Assembly: GCA_003956705.1 (NCBI GenBank)
Contig: QZCP01000060.1
Coordinates: forward strand, 43,610-107,609
Direction of reading: 5' to 3'
Origin: Brevipalpus yothersi
Taxonomy: Eukaryota; Arthropoda; Arachnida; Trombidiformes; Tenuipalpidae
Length of the DNA stretch: 64,000 nucleotides
Shown here piece after piece: positions 34,309-45,800 of this stretch. How positions within the stretch are numbered: position 1 is the stretch's first letter; every line of letters starts with the position of its first letter. The notes under the pieces are model-generated. The model saw only the letters and a list, made by a program, of their open reading frames with translations. It was not told where the DNA came from and made no database searches. A program made the position numbers and the translations under genes.

Positions 34309-36952
34309 TTACATTGATTTTTCCATCTTGATCATCTCCAATATTCCATCTTGCATTTCTTTCACTGCCTGATACTCGGTGAGACCCAATCGTCTCTTGT
34401 TGGATATATCATAGACACCACCTTCACTTTCGGTATGTTCACCACGAGTACCACGTACTTGTAGATTGAATTTGGCAGCAATTGCGTCAAGCTTCGATTT
34501 ATCGGCAGCAAGTTTTGGCAGAGCAATGTGTACACTGGCTCGTATGGTAGTTCCCAAATTGGTTGGACAGAAAGTGAGATATCCAACTCGATCATCTCGA
34601 CTGAAGGGCATTTTGGACTCAATAGTATTGACCGCCTATCGAAGAATAGAAAAATTTGTCGTTACTAATATGCTCCCACTTTCCACCAAAAAAATCCAAG
34701 ATAAATCAAACTCACTCTGACAAGTCTGCCGAAAATTGTTTTGAGATCAGCGCCTTTCTGCATACTAATTATTCTTAAATGATCCTCTTCATTCACCCAG
34801 ACAAGAAAAGTTTTGGCATCATTGTGGAAAATGCCTCTTCCAGTGGGCCAGTATCGGCAAGCATTAGCTGCCTGCAAAAATCTAGGTGAAAAAATTTAGA
34901 GGAGAGATAAGTATTCTCATTCCCTGGATAATGGATCATTGATGACGAAGAGATGGGAGAGCAAATAGGAGGAAAATTTATTTATGGAATCGCAGAGAAT
35001 TGAGAGTAGGACACGGAATGAATTCCTTTGGTATTCCTTACCTGTCTCCTTCCTTGAATAGAAAGTGATCATCTATAAGCTGTTGTTGAGTTTCTTTGCT
35101 CATACCAGTCAGAGGATAGTAAGTGCCTTTCAGATCACCTTCCATACCTTTGAGAATTCCACTAACTTTCTCTTCCATTTCTTTGTATTGCTGGAGATTT
35201 GAGTGAATTCGAAAAGAAGATAGATTACGTATAAATAAGATAGAATATATACTCATGGGAAAGAATTCAATGAAGAGAGAGTATTCAAATGAAACACAAT
35301 CGATTTCATGCTTCTTTAACTTTCTTTGGAAAGGATTAAAGAAACAATCGATAGTTTTCATTTCGCATGGTTAGTACTTGAGAATTGGAAGATTCAAGAA
35401 ACTTACAGCTTCAGTGAGACATGGATTAAATGGGTATCCTTGAAGACTTCGGCCACATCGAACTCGAGTAGATACAACGAATTCACCTGTAGGATCAAGA
35501 TCAACCAAGGTGTTGAGATCACCCCAATCGGATGCTGGATGCTTGTCTGTTGGCTTGAAGCCTCCATGATAATCTTGGATGATAGGATCGAAAAGTTCTT
35601 TGAAAAGTGTATAAGATTCTGCGTCTGGTGCGTAGATTCCGACACCACTGTCTAGATTTTCAACACCTATAGTTGACGAAAATTTGCAAAAATATAATTA
35701 ATTATGAGCCTAAAAAATTGCCAAGATTTTGAATTGTAAATTTTGATGCTCAATGTTTGGGATTGAAAAACTCATGATATTGTGTCTGCCCTTCCACTGA
35801 CATATTAACCCTAGACATTGAAAATCATTCAAATGAAGTGTGAATCGCTCTATTTAATCTTGAGATTATCTAATATCTTGTAATTTCTTTGATGGAAAGA
35901 TGTTCCAATGCCAATTGGCACAACGTTGTGAGTGATGCTTATGTAAGCACTATAATAATTGTCAGCCACCCAGTAAGTAGAAGTGAAGATGAAGGAAAAA
36001 AAATCAGGGAACTTATCCAACGGAAAGCTAATTCAAAAAGCGAAGCCACAATACTCTCGATGCCAGGTAGTGTACGACATAATTTGGCAAGTTCCAACGG
36101 AATCAAGAGGCACACACACACACACTCAGGCAGAGTAGCGAGAATAGTGCAAATCGATGGTGTGGGCGAAAGTTTTTGAGAAACTATCTCAGATATAAGC
36201 TAAGATTCCCGTTCAAATTGTGAACTTGTCGTAATACTAAATTTCGTTCTCCTCGTCAGGTTCATTCGTCACGACGATGTGGTTTCGCAGATGTGAATAA
36301 TTTTTTGTGCTATTTTAGTGTCATCAGATCATTTACGCTGGCGTTTGTGGTGAAAATTTTCACTCACATACAATACGGTAACAATTGGGGGTGAAAGTAA
36401 GATCCATGTCAAAATTGGAAATAAATCGAATACATTGTCTCAATGTCTTTTTTGCTCAACAAATCTGTTTGCTTAGAGTATGTAAAATCATTGAACAGCA
36501 TTATTTGACTGACATTCGATGGCTCACTAGCTCAGCTTCACGATTGATTTATCATTGAAAATCGATTTCTCAGTGGTGGAGCATGAAATTCTTCAATCTA
36601 ACGTCTTGATGGATTCAAATCAACGCTTGAATAGGAGAACCTCTGATCAAATTGTCTGCTCACTAATGCAGATGATCAAACGAAATCGATCATAAAATGG
36701 TGATGATTTTATCGGTGGGGCTTCTGATGCATTCACTTTTTTCCTGACATCGAAAAATGAAAATTTTGGGAAAAATCACTCACCAGATTGAATAATATCC
36801 AACAGGGTAGCTCCCATGGCAGTCTTTCGATTCTTACAGGCATCGAATACCTCTTTTGTTAGATATTTTTTGAGCAATGATTTGCAATCGGAAGCATCCT
36901 GAAGTTTTTTGAAGCCAGCTTCAAGCTTTTCCATAACAGCAGCGTCAACCAT
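34309..36952 (-). CDS. ArgK: Arginine kinase
   Basis: Cytosolic ATP:arginine phosphotransferase, the invertebrate counterpart of creatine kinase; it buffers ATP through phosphoarginine. In mites the protein is a known IgE-binding allergen. Exons 36784-36952, 35407-35666, 35042-35190, 34716-34881 and 34309-34635 join in frame to give exactly 356 residues, the normal length. The start MVDAAVMEKLEAGFKKL is typical. Substrate-specificity loop GVENLDSGVGIYAP, the block STRVRCGRSLQGYPFNPC, and the signature CPTNLGTTIRASVH with the reactive Cys are all intact. An acceptor (ATTATCAG) six bases before the ATG implies at least one 5' UTR intron, so a non-coding first exon lies to the right, candidate donors being near 37826. 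Identification is certain. Confidence 0.97.
35667..36783. other. Arginine kinase intron 1
   Basis: A 1.1-kb intron between the first two coding exons; the open frame at 35889-36179 on the plus strand has no recognisable similarity. A (CA)n run lies at 36111-36124. Confidence 0.6.
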
Positions 36953-37467
36953 TTTTCTGATAATGATATTTCGATACATAAAAGAGAAAAGCAGAAGAAG
37001 AAGAGGAGAGAAAATTAGAAAAAAAGGACAATCAGAAGGTGAAACATGATGGAAAAAAATAGTGGAAGAGAGTCAGATAGATATCGATCCACTTCGATCC
37101 TGGAATACCATGAAACTAGGCAAGTAGGGGAGCATGATAGTATATGTATTCTGAACATCAACTGAACCCACCTTCTTTTTTCGTGTACTACTTTTTCAAC
37201 GTCAATTCAAATAAATTTCAGAGAATGGACAATATAATCTCGACAATTGGGTGAGAGAAGAAGAAAATCGTTCAAAGGACACAGTCAATGAAGAAAGGTT
37301 ACTAGTTAAATAGAGAAAGAGAGAGAGAAGCAAGATGAATCAAGCGCGAACGAGCAAGTGAATACGATTCCAAGTGATCAAGTGAGTTTTTGGTTCTGAA
37401 CTAATATTCTCATGCTCGAAGCTTCTATTCCCCCTTCTTCTACCCTCTTCTCAAGCCTCATCTTCTT

Positions 37468-37556
<89 letters not shown>

Positions 37557-38193
37557 ATATATAATTCTGTCTATTCTGGGGCAAGTGTTACCATGATATG
37601 GCGCATGATTTTCGAAAAGATTCTCTCAGAACGAAGGTGAAGGAAAGAGAAAGAGAGGCATGATGATGGTTGTGAGAATACTGAGAGGAGAAGATGATCA
37701 GAAAACGAAAGATTCGAAGAAAAAAACACAATTGACACTACTTTGCTATGCTTGAGATTCAAACGAAAACAAACGTCACGTTAAATGATTACGCTAAATA
37801 TGTGTGTATATTCAATTTGAACTCACTTTTGCCTAATGAATATGATTCCTCATCAAAGTAATCATCTATCTTGGCACAAATTGCTATGATGAATTTGAAT
37901 CGATTTTCTTATATTCGTCTTACCGAATAGGTGTTCTGGAAGATGTTCTAATTGATTTGGCTTTGTCGATGAAAATGATACGTGATGCGAGAAGAAATGA
38001 GAGTGAATGAAAATCATTATCATCAGATCATGTAAAGACAGTGAAAGAGGGGGAAAAAAGTATGACAGATGAATCTTAAAAGAACTTCTTTCACCAATTT
38101 CATACAGATGAGAATACTCAAGCAGTAAGCTGTACGTAATTTAGCATAAGAATAAATGAAATGATAAAATCGAATAGGATTCATTTGAAACAC
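36953..38193. other. Arginine kinase upstream region
   Basis: Probable 5' UTR and promoter of arginine kinase, holding a long (CT)n array. Two short exon-like segments bounded by AG and GT signals on the minus strand (37827-37883 and 37924-37947) are discussed in the findings. Confidence 0.45.
37472..37554. repeat. (CT)n microsatellite
   Basis: A pure CT dinucleotide array of about 82 bases, about 520 bases upstream of the arginine kinase coding start. Confidence 0.95.
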
Positions 38194-38801
38194 TTACTTT
38201 GGATGATACCCAACATGCTCAATGTGCCCTTGTAAGATGTTAATCATGCTCCCTATTTATGTGAAATTAGCTTGAACGTACAAAATTTTGAAATACAAAC
38301 AGAATACTGACGAAACCAGAAGAAGAATACTTCCAGCAAACAATAATTATCATTCACCCAAAAATTTTACCAACGTTGAAAGATATTGGAACAATCTGGC
38401 AACACGCAAGAGCTTCCAAAAGTGTTTTGTAATTTGTAAGGAAGCGATTCGACAATATAATTAGAATCCTGATGTGAAATGTGTTGTCATATCAGTCAAT
38501 CATAGAATTGATTCTTGATTGAGCATTTTCTTAATATTTCTTACCCTGCACATAGAATTTTAGGATATTTTGTATAGTATATTAAAGCTGCAACCACTGC
38601 AGAAGAAACAGCGCCCAAGACAGCGATGTGTTTAACTGTAAATTAATGTTCAAACAACAGTAAAAAGACAAAAAATAAAAATTAATTAATCAGATATTCT
38701 CTTGAATGAAAAATGAATTCTGAACATCAGGAAATCAACTCACATAAATTGGGGCTTCCAAATTTTGCATTCGAATAAAAATTGGGAAATTTGACAGGCA
38801 T
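38194..38801 (-). CDS. Small two-helix membrane protein, unknown
   Basis: I do not recognise this protein. Four short exons, 38744-38801, 38545-38635, 38371-38468 and 38194-38252, join in frame with GT-AG introns to give 101 residues. It begins MPVKFPNFYSNAKFG, has a hydrophobic segment HIAVLGAVSSAVVAALIYY, a second one around ILCAGILIILSNRFL, and ends GHIEHVGYHPK. A small inner mitochondrial membrane or ER protein would fit the size and basic N-terminus, but nothing proves it. The last exon ends in AAG-TAA-GT, which is both an in-frame stop and a perfect donor (GTAAGT), so the gene could continue to the left through further exons. Individual exons are too short to be seen as open frames; the evidence is splice-signal quality plus frame continuity over three introns. 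Confidence 0.55.
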
Positions 38802-39647
38802 TGTGTGAATGGACTGGATGATTAGAATTTCTCTTTTTTCCCCAAAAATTAATCAACGATTATGATCGAGCAAGTTGTGTGTGTTTGTAAATGTATCTAT
38901 TAAGTTGAGCACTCGTTTGGATGAGATTCACGAACAGGAACAGATGTAAGAATTAAAAAATAATGTCTTGTGAGCTATGAATGATTAAAATAATTTCGTC
39001 AAATATTATGCCAAAATATTACGATAATAAATTGTATCAAGGTGACAAGATCATCTAAACAATTACACGGAATTTTCATTCAAAAGTCGACCCGGTACTA
39101 GAAAAATAAACAGATCAAACACTTGTACGTATTTCTTTACACAAACACACAGGGAATGTGACCTTTGGCTGTGGTTCCGAGACTGCGAGGAATCGTCACA
39201 TGAACATGGAATTCGAACGAATTCGATATGCGCACTCCATGAACATCATGAACATCATGCTTGCACCCGATTTCTTTGTTGCCTTAGACACCGAAATAAG
39301 TGTCTGCCAATCCAAACAGTTAACAGTAGAACCATTAACAGAATTATCATCAGACTATTTAATAGGATGAAAATATGATCCAGAATTTCCTGTAAAGGTG
39401 ATCAGATAACATCACTTCGTTCAGCCGGCTCAAATCATGATGATAATAAGATGCGAAGAAATGAGACGTCTTCTAATTCTATCTGCTCCAACTATTGAAG
39501 TTTTGAAGTGCAATTAAGTTGTGCTAAGTTTCAATTATGGATGAAATCAAGATGAAAAGATGAACAAGATGTGGTGATCCATGATCTATCCAGAATTCTG
39601 TTCTCCAATCTATTGAAAAGTTTTAGAGATGATAATTGAAATCATTA
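38802..39647. other. Spacer left of the chemosensory cluster
   Basis: AT-rich sequence with no recognised gene; an open frame at 39158-39370 has no similarity that I can see. Confidence 0.45.
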
Positions 39648-40964
39648 TCATTCAAATCGATACAGCTTTTTAGCGAATATGATCCTGCCCAACCTTGCCC
39701 AGGAATCCTTTTTCCAGCGTCTTCTTTCAATTAAGAAATAAACAATAGCTATCGAAACTATTAGCACATAAAGTAAAGCCAGATCGTAGTAATAGAAAGG
39801 TCCCAAAGTGTCCCATTGAACACTTTCGACTAGACCTCTCTGTTCCAAACATGCTGGATTCACAACCCAAGCATCAATTGCTTTCAATATTTTTCTCCTT
39901 GGCTCTGATTTTTGGAGTTGCAATCCCATCTGAAAGTTCATGAAAATATTTTGATTCAATTTTCGGGCAACTTTCTGGTCCAGCATTCGACTGTAATACA
40001 ATACACTTGGATATGAAGCGATAGCACTTTTCGATGTGTAATATAGTGTAACTGGATCCACTTTACATTGTACTCGTCGTCCATCGGCTATCTCATAGGG
40101 ATCCATTAGACCGGCAACATTTTGTGGTCTCTTTTTACCAACCTTAAATTCTCTGTCTATCAGAACTGGAGCCCTACTTTCACCATCTCTCGAAAATAGA
40201 GAGGAAATTTTCATTAGTGTAATACAATTGGTATAACCGCGAACTTCCGCTGACATGTTGTACNTCAGATCATCAACCGTATCCACTTTTCGGAAAACTT
40301 TCTTGTAAACCATTCCCGTTTGTATGTAACCAAGTGATAAATTTTGGACAAAAAAGAAAAAAATTACCACTGTAAAAGCAATTATTCTGGCGGATGGATA
40401 ATTCCAATGGGCAAACATGCTTCGAATAAATGATGAATAAAATCGCCATCCAATTTCGGTGAATGAAACCTTTTCTCGAGCCAGAATCCATGTTGCTATT
40501 ATCAATATTACCATGACCATGATGAAACCGTAATAGAGATCAGTTTGAACATAATCAAATAGATCAGCGAATCGATGGTCAATTCGACCCGTTTTTATCG
40601 GTGGTCTTGTGACGAAAAAGCACGAATTGTCCTTATCAACTGATCCGGTCGAAATGTTGGGTGTCAATCGAGGTAAACAGGGAACTGCTGTCAAATAATC
40701 GACTTCACCGTCATAGTAGCTGAGAATCTTGTCACCATTCAAACTATCGAAAGGTATTAGTTTGGTGGTGAAATTGAATTCTCTCAAGAAGAAGAACATA
40801 TCATAAAGTCCTTCAGCAAAAGGTCCTGTTAGTCTACCATTTTTGTCTACTTTAATCAATGTACTTATTGGTCCAGATCCAAGCTTAAGTAATGGCGGTC
40901 CCATGATACTTTGAATTGTGAGGCCAAGAATCGGAAAATGACAGCAATAACTAGAGTTTCTCAA
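39648..40964 (-). CDS. Ionotropic-receptor-like (iGluR-related) channel subunit
   Basis: A divergent ionotropic receptor of the type expanded in arthropods for chemosensation, acting at the plasma membrane of sensory cells. The open frame gives up to 438 residues; the first in-frame ATG is at 40904, but the family-like segment ILGLTIQSIMGPP before it suggests the true start is in an upstream exon. An S1 ligand-binding half is followed by the membrane block (YYGFIMVMVILIIATWIL, then IIAFTVVIFFFFVQNLSLGYIQTGMV), an S2 half, and a last helix (LALLYVLIVSIAIVYFLIE) with a basic tail. The SYTANLAAF channel motif of glutamate receptors is not preserved. It shares the block CLPRLTPNISTGSV-x4-SCF with the second receptor at 44260. 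Base 40264 is an undetermined N, giving one unknown residue. Confidence 0.72.
   Translation of the reverse strand: MRNSSYCCHFPILGLTIQSIMGPPLLKLGSGPISTLIKVDKNGRLTGPFAEGLYDMFFFLREFNFTTKLIPFDSLNGDKILSYYDGEVDYLTAVPCLPRLTPNISTGSVDKDNSCFFVTRPPIKTGRIDHRFADLFDYVQTDLYYGFIMVMVILIIATWILAREKVSFTEIGWRFYSSFIRSMFAHWNYPSARIIAFTVVIFFFFVQNLSLGYIQTGMVYKKVFRKVDTVDDLXYNMSAEVRGYTNCITLMKISSLFSRDGESRAPVLIDREFKVGKKRPQNVAGLMDPYEIADGRRVQCKVDPVTLYYTSKSAIASYPSVLYYSRMLDQKVARKLNQNIFMNFQMGLQLQKSEPRRKILKAIDAWVVNPACLEQRGLVESVQWDTLGPFYYYDLALLYVLIVSIAIVYFLIERRRWKKDSWARLGRIIFAKKLYRFE
40264..40264. other. Ambiguous base (N)
   Basis: The only undetermined base in the window. It lies inside the ionotropic-receptor-like frame and does not break it. 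Confidence 0.99.
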
Positions 40965-42254
40965 CGAGAATTCATGATTTTGAATGTAGAATAACGGTGA
41001 ATGAACTTAGTTTATCTATTATTTTGAGTAAATATTCTATGGTTATTCTAACAAGTTGTTATTATCATGTAAAATGTTTCCTTTCGTGACTTTTTGTGGG
41101 CTCGATTCTATGCTAATTGCTGTAAAGTCAATAGAAGACGATGTCTCCGAACGGTTGATCCTTGAATATATACTTGACAAAAAGGCTTACTAGAACTTTT
41201 TGACACTTTTGATCAATATTTGAATGGATTCTGGTCAATTCATAGAATATATGTCTGTTAAGTGTGTCTTCACAGTAACTGACTAATTATCGTCTGAAAA
41301 ACTGAGACAAAAAAGAATAAGAAGCATAAAGGAGATGAAAAAGAGTCAACACGATTCTAATTGGTTGTGAGAGAGATAGTTGCGTGTTTTGGTTCAAAAT
41401 CATCCGAAAAACAAGTGTATATTGCATAAAAATTGACAAATTTGATGATGAAAATTGGATAAAATAACGATAATAATATTCCAGAATGGAATTGGATGAA
41501 TAATAAATAATATCTAGCATGAAAATAGCTGCTAAAAGGTATCGAGCTCTTTTGTGGGCTCATTTTGTCAACCAAACGTTTTACGAAGGATTTCATGGAC
41601 AGGATCCACAAATTTTGAAACGTTCTACAGAATAAGAGTACGTCTAATCGATGCTGATCGTGATAGAAATATAGAGGGGTTAGGTGAACATTTTAAATAA
41701 TATCTAAATTCATTTCCTGAAGTTTTTAGGATTCAAGGAATATCCAGATGTATAGGGAGGAATCAAATTTGGAAACTGCTCCTACGAGACTGAATACTAA
41801 TACTAATTTCTCTTGTACTTGTTTTTCTTTCTGAATGTCAGTAGAACTTCTTTGAGTTGATAAACGATTTTTCACGAGTACCAATCTATAACCGACTTCT
41901 CTGAATTCACAAAGAATTCAGTAAGAAGAATTTCAGCAAACTTGAGCTCATCAAGATGTTAAGAAAGTTTTAACAGTCCACAACAAGGAAGTTTATTAGA
42001 TTTCTCATGATCTATGTTAGAGAGAACTTCGATTTGTTCGCGAATTCTCTCAGTTATTCTCTCTTAACTTTTTTCGTTACTTGACTATTTCTTTGAGAAT
42101 GTGATAGAACTTTATTCGCATCACGAATATTATTTTCAAGAGTTCCTTACACACATACATAGATTATCTAACAAATAGCCTATCATCTCAGAAAGTGCAA
42201 TAAATACTTTATTGAATGATTTTTACTTTCTTCGCACATTCTCATCCATTAGAT
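40965..42254. other. Spacer between ionotropic-like and gustatory-like genes
   Basis: AT-rich sequence that should include the upstream region of the first receptor and any missing N-terminal exon; no such exon could be identified. No repeats of note. Confidence 0.4.
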
Positions 42255-43415
42255 TTAGTTGTTGCTTGAAATAACAGTAAAATTCAATTCAGATCCGATG
42301 CTGTACAAGATTTTCTTGAATTCAAATTCGAAAAGGCTGCGGAAAAGAAGTGAAAAGGATACAACAGATCCAATAAAGTGCAAGAATATTCCTTTTTGAA
42401 TGGAGAACAGTCGAAATGCTGTCGGCTTTATGGGTTCATCAATGGCCAGATGTAGGCCAAAGTCAATTTCGGTCAATGTAACATAGTCTAGAGAGATATT
42501 TCGAGCATAATATTCTTGATGATTTTGAATGATCTTGTCCTCTGTCTCACAAATCGATATTGTATATATGAATGCATGAGTTAGTACTAAGAATGTCAAG
42601 AATCTTGACATAGCATAGGCAACAAAAACATTCAGGCCATTCAAATTGATGTATGTGTAAAATGCCAACTCAAGAGAAACGAAAAGAAACACGAAAACCA
42701 TCCAAAGAAGTGGAATTAAGTTCAGCGTCTGTTCGAAAGCCATCATGAGACGATTAACGGTTAATCGGCGCTCAATGAAATCGTTGAATTTTGTGGATAG
42801 TTTCGATTCATAAGAAATAAAGTGATGATTAATTTGAACATGATAGTTAGCCTGGATAGTTGTATAGATGGAAATGTAGAGAAAAACTGATCCAAGAATA
42901 GGCACATAATCGAATAGTGTTACTCGAATCAAATACAATATGGTGACATAAGGTTTTGCCAGGACATGATTTTTTGCCAATGAAAATAAATCGAACCATA
43001 GTTTAGGCGCTCCTGGAAGTGGAGTTGTTACAAGGTACAGAACTCGAAGAGGTTGAGACAGAAAAACAATCAATAAAACTCGTAGAAGAGGTTTCATTCG
43101 AGTCCTAGACCATCTATTTCGAAGATCATCACGATCAATTAGATCAATGAGGGCAATAATTTCATCCGATTTTTTGTGGAGGTACAATAGAATTCCCACA
43201 CTTATTATCGGTCGAATGGTAACGATTATGAAAACCCCTTCACCAAAATCGAAGTGTTGGTAGCGAGAGCAGTGATTTACTATTGATAGAGAATTAATGA
43301 AGATCACGAAAGCAAATAGTAGATCAGAAATTATTCTTATTCTGAAACCTGACTTAGGATACAGATTTATTCCACAGATCCACAGAGTACAGCGAGCGGA
43401 CTCGACAACGTCCAT
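42255..43415 (-). CDS. Gustatory-receptor-like seven-helix protein
   Basis: An intronless gene for about 386 residues with seven hydrophobic segments (for example IISDLLFAFVIFINSLSIV, FIIVTIRPIISVGILLYL, LLRVLLIVFLSQPLRVLYLV, FVFLFVSLELAFYTYI, FLVLTHAFIYTISI and FLHFIGSVVSFSLLFRSLF). Length, number of helices and long intracellular loops fit the arthropod gustatory receptor superfamily, which form ligand-gated cation channels with inverted topology. The hallmark TYhhhhhQF motif of helix 7 is not present, so the assignment rests on architecture and on its place between two ionotropic-receptor-like genes. The frame is open further upstream to about 43523, but the first ATG is at 43415. Another divergent membrane protein family cannot be ruled out. 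Confidence 0.55.
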   Translation of the reverse strand: MDVVESARCTLWICGINLYPKSGFRIRIISDLLFAFVIFINSLSIVNHCSRYQHFDFGEGVFIIVTIRPIISVGILLYLHKKSDEIIALIDLIDRDDLRNRWSRTRMKPLLRVLLIVFLSQPLRVLYLVTTPLPGAPKLWFDLFSLAKNHVLAKPYVTILYLIRVTLFDYVPILGSVFLYISIYTTIQANYHVQINHHFISYESKLSTKFNDFIERRLTVNRLMMAFEQTLNLIPLLWMVFVFLFVSLELAFYTYINLNGLNVFVAYAMSRFLTFLVLTHAFIYTISICETEDKIIQNHQEYYARNISLDYVTLTEIDFGLHLAIDEPIKPTAFRLFSIQKGIFLHFIGSVVSFSLLFRSLFEFEFKKILYSIGSELNFTVISSNN

Positions 43416-44346
43416 ACTTAAATTCAATTTATTGGCCAAAACTTTTCTCTTCCAGCTCTGTCTTACGATGAATAAAATCAGTTTGACTATTTTTATTACA
43501 AAACACAGCTTTTCAGGGACAAATCATGGAATAGAGAATTCCTTTTTAATAAATCGATTTAAACAGCGTGAAATTTTTCAATTCATTTTAAGAATCAGAA
43601 TGATCTGTACAGGGTTCCAGAACAGAGATCAATCATAAACTACCGTATGACAATTGGTTGAAATAGATTGCATCATGCTGAGCTTTTGAAGTTTCCTACT
43701 GAACAGAATTTATGTGGCACCAATTTGAATATCTTCGTGCATATAATCCAAGTAATTGAAAGCTGGTTGAGAAAATTGTTCATTAGGAAGATAATCAGCA
43801 TATTGAAAGTGATTCAAGCAAGGTTCTCTAATTATTAAGGACTTTAAGTTCTCATACTCGAAGAATTGATATCATTTAATGAATTATTCCTAGCTTTCTT
43901 GAGTATTCTGAATACTTCAGATTTCCTCTTTCTAGTTTCATCATTTAGTGAGACACTTCTAGTTGTGTATTCCTGTTAATTTTCTTCTTTCAATTTGTAT
44001 TTTACTCTTTTTATTCAGAATACGGATTCATCGAGAGCTCTCTGGAGCTTTTTGGATCATTTGAAATGGAACTTTCCTCCTTGATCTATCTGAACATGAT
44101 TGATCCATTTGAATTTTTCAGACAATCTCAGATACCTACCTAGAAGCTCGTTATAGAATAGCTCTAACGAGTGAGATATGGAAAATTCATTTTTAATAGC
44201 TTTTTGAATGATAACAAGAGCTTAATGAAATAGGTGGATTGTTTGAACAGTGAGGACATTTGAACGCTCTAAATTCAATTGAAAACACAGTCTGCTCTGA
44301 CAAAGAATGGTCAAAGTGTCTCCGAGTTTTGAGTACCCAGGAATCA
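43416..44346. other. Divergent spacer between receptor genes
   Basis: Upstream regions of the gustatory-like gene (-) and of the second ionotropic-like gene (+). AT-rich; a possible splice acceptor at about 44290-44293 would extend the latter's first exon. Confidence 0.4.
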
Positions 44347-45624
44347 ATGCTTCTGAAAATCGGTTTCTTCTCCTATCCCCCATATTCTTATCTGGGATCT
44401 GATGGAAAGCCCACAGGTGCTACAAATGAATTCTGGATGCGTGCTTTCTCGTTTGCTTTTCAAGCTCTCAATTTTACTGCCATTCCAATTGATTTTAATA
44501 GGGATGATGCTCTGAATTTGTATCAAGAAGTTGACTTTGTTCCATTGGTGGCATGTCTACCAGAACTTACACCCAATATTACCACAGGTCCTGTGGTAAG
44601 AGATATTTCGTGCTTCATTGGAAGTCGACCTATTAAAGGGGAAAATTTCAAACTCAATCGATTTGAGAATACCTTCCAATCATTGGATTCAATCACGAGT
44701 GGAACCAGCATTTTTCTACTATTTGTGCTGTTTTTTCTCCTATTTTACAGTCAAAAATGGAGGAAAAGAAAGAAAAGCCGGCTACAGGACGTTCTATGGA
44801 CATATTGGGGATTATTCTTGAGAAACTTATCACTCAAGAGAAATACTCACCTGGCCAAGGGTATTATCGTCATCTCTCTGTTATTTTTCTTCTTGATTCA
44901 GACAATTTTCTTGAGTTCTATACACACTGGAATGGTTGAAATTTCTGACTTTCCAAAGCTCTCTACTATGAAACAAGTTATCCGAGATAGGATAAGTCCG
45001 ATGATTTTCGATTTTTCTAGCTGCCGATTTCTTATTCCTATCCCAAAATATGATCCAACTGGACTTTCATCAAGAACTTCATTTATCAATCTCCGAAGTA
45101 GTGATGTAGAGGAGCAGATCAATCGTTTAACCAAGATGTCTAATCAGGAGTGCATATTAGGTACTCAGGGCGATATGGATATGGTTCAAGAATTAGCATG
45201 TCTTTTTATTCCCTTCATGAGGTTCCAGTATTTTTTTTCCTCACAAAGAGCTCTCCAGTACCCTTGGAACATGTATTCTCGTCGTCAGATGAGTCCAAAA
45301 TTGAAAGAGAAATTGTTCAAATTTGGTTCCAGTACTTTCGAAATGGGAATCAATGAACATAATTCTCCCCTCTCTGTTGATCAGGTTAGAGTGGTGATGA
45401 ATAGTAAAGCTGATTCTCAATGTTTGGATGACTCTAAGATCAGAGAGACCATAGATTGGACTCCAATAAAGATGATTTTCGTGTCCCAAACTTTCTTCGT
45501 TCACATAATCACGATTGGGATGGCTATAATATTACATTTGCTTGTCGGACTGTACTATTTAAACAGGAGAATGAGGAAAAAAAAATCTCAAAAAATAACC
45601 CCAGGAACTAGCTGGACATTCTAA
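44260..45624 (+). CDS. Ionotropic-receptor-like channel subunit, second copy
   Basis: A paralogue of the receptor at 39648-40964, on the opposite strand. The open frame gives up to 454 residues; the first ATG is at 44347, just inside the S1-like start (MLLKIGFFSYPPYSYLGSDGKP), so the natural N-terminus is probably supplied by an upstream exon or begins slightly earlier. It has the shared block CLPELTPNITTGPV-x4-SCF, the membrane segments SGTSIFLLFVLFFLLFY and GIIVISLLFFFLIQTIFLSS with IHTGMV, an S2-like half and the terminal helix IITIGMAIILHLLVGLYYL with a Lys/Arg-rich tail. Overall identity to the first copy is low, indicating an old duplication and rapid divergence. Ligand is unknown. Confidence 0.72.
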   Translation: MNALNSIENTVCSDKEWSKCLRVLSTQESMLLKIGFFSYPPYSYLGSDGKPTGATNEFWMRAFSFAFQALNFTAIPIDFNRDDALNLYQEVDFVPLVACLPELTPNITTGPVVRDISCFIGSRPIKGENFKLNRFENTFQSLDSITSGTSIFLLFVLFFLLFYSQKWRKRKKSRLQDVLWTYWGLFLRNLSLKRNTHLAKGIIVISLLFFFLIQTIFLSSIHTGMVEISDFPKLSTMKQVIRDRISPMIFDFSSCRFLIPIPKYDPTGLSSRTSFINLRSSDVEEQINRLTKMSNQECILGTQGDMDMVQELACLFIPFMRFQYFFSSQRALQYPWNMYSRRQMSPKLKEKLFKFGSSTFEMGINEHNSPLSVDQVRVVMNSKADSQCLDDSKIRETIDWTPIKMIFVSQTFFVHIITIGMAIILHLLVGLYYLNRRMRKKKSQKITPGTSWTF

Positions 45625-45800
45625 CACTTGATTTCCTGATTTTGAATCGCAGAATTCAATTAGACGGGAGAAACTTCAAGATTTTGGTATGATTTTAGCA
45701 AAAAATGTCCCATGCCTTTCAAAATAAGAAATTTGTTGCTATCTGCATCACATTATATCCGCATTCAGATACTGATCAAATAAAATCTGATGTCTTCATA

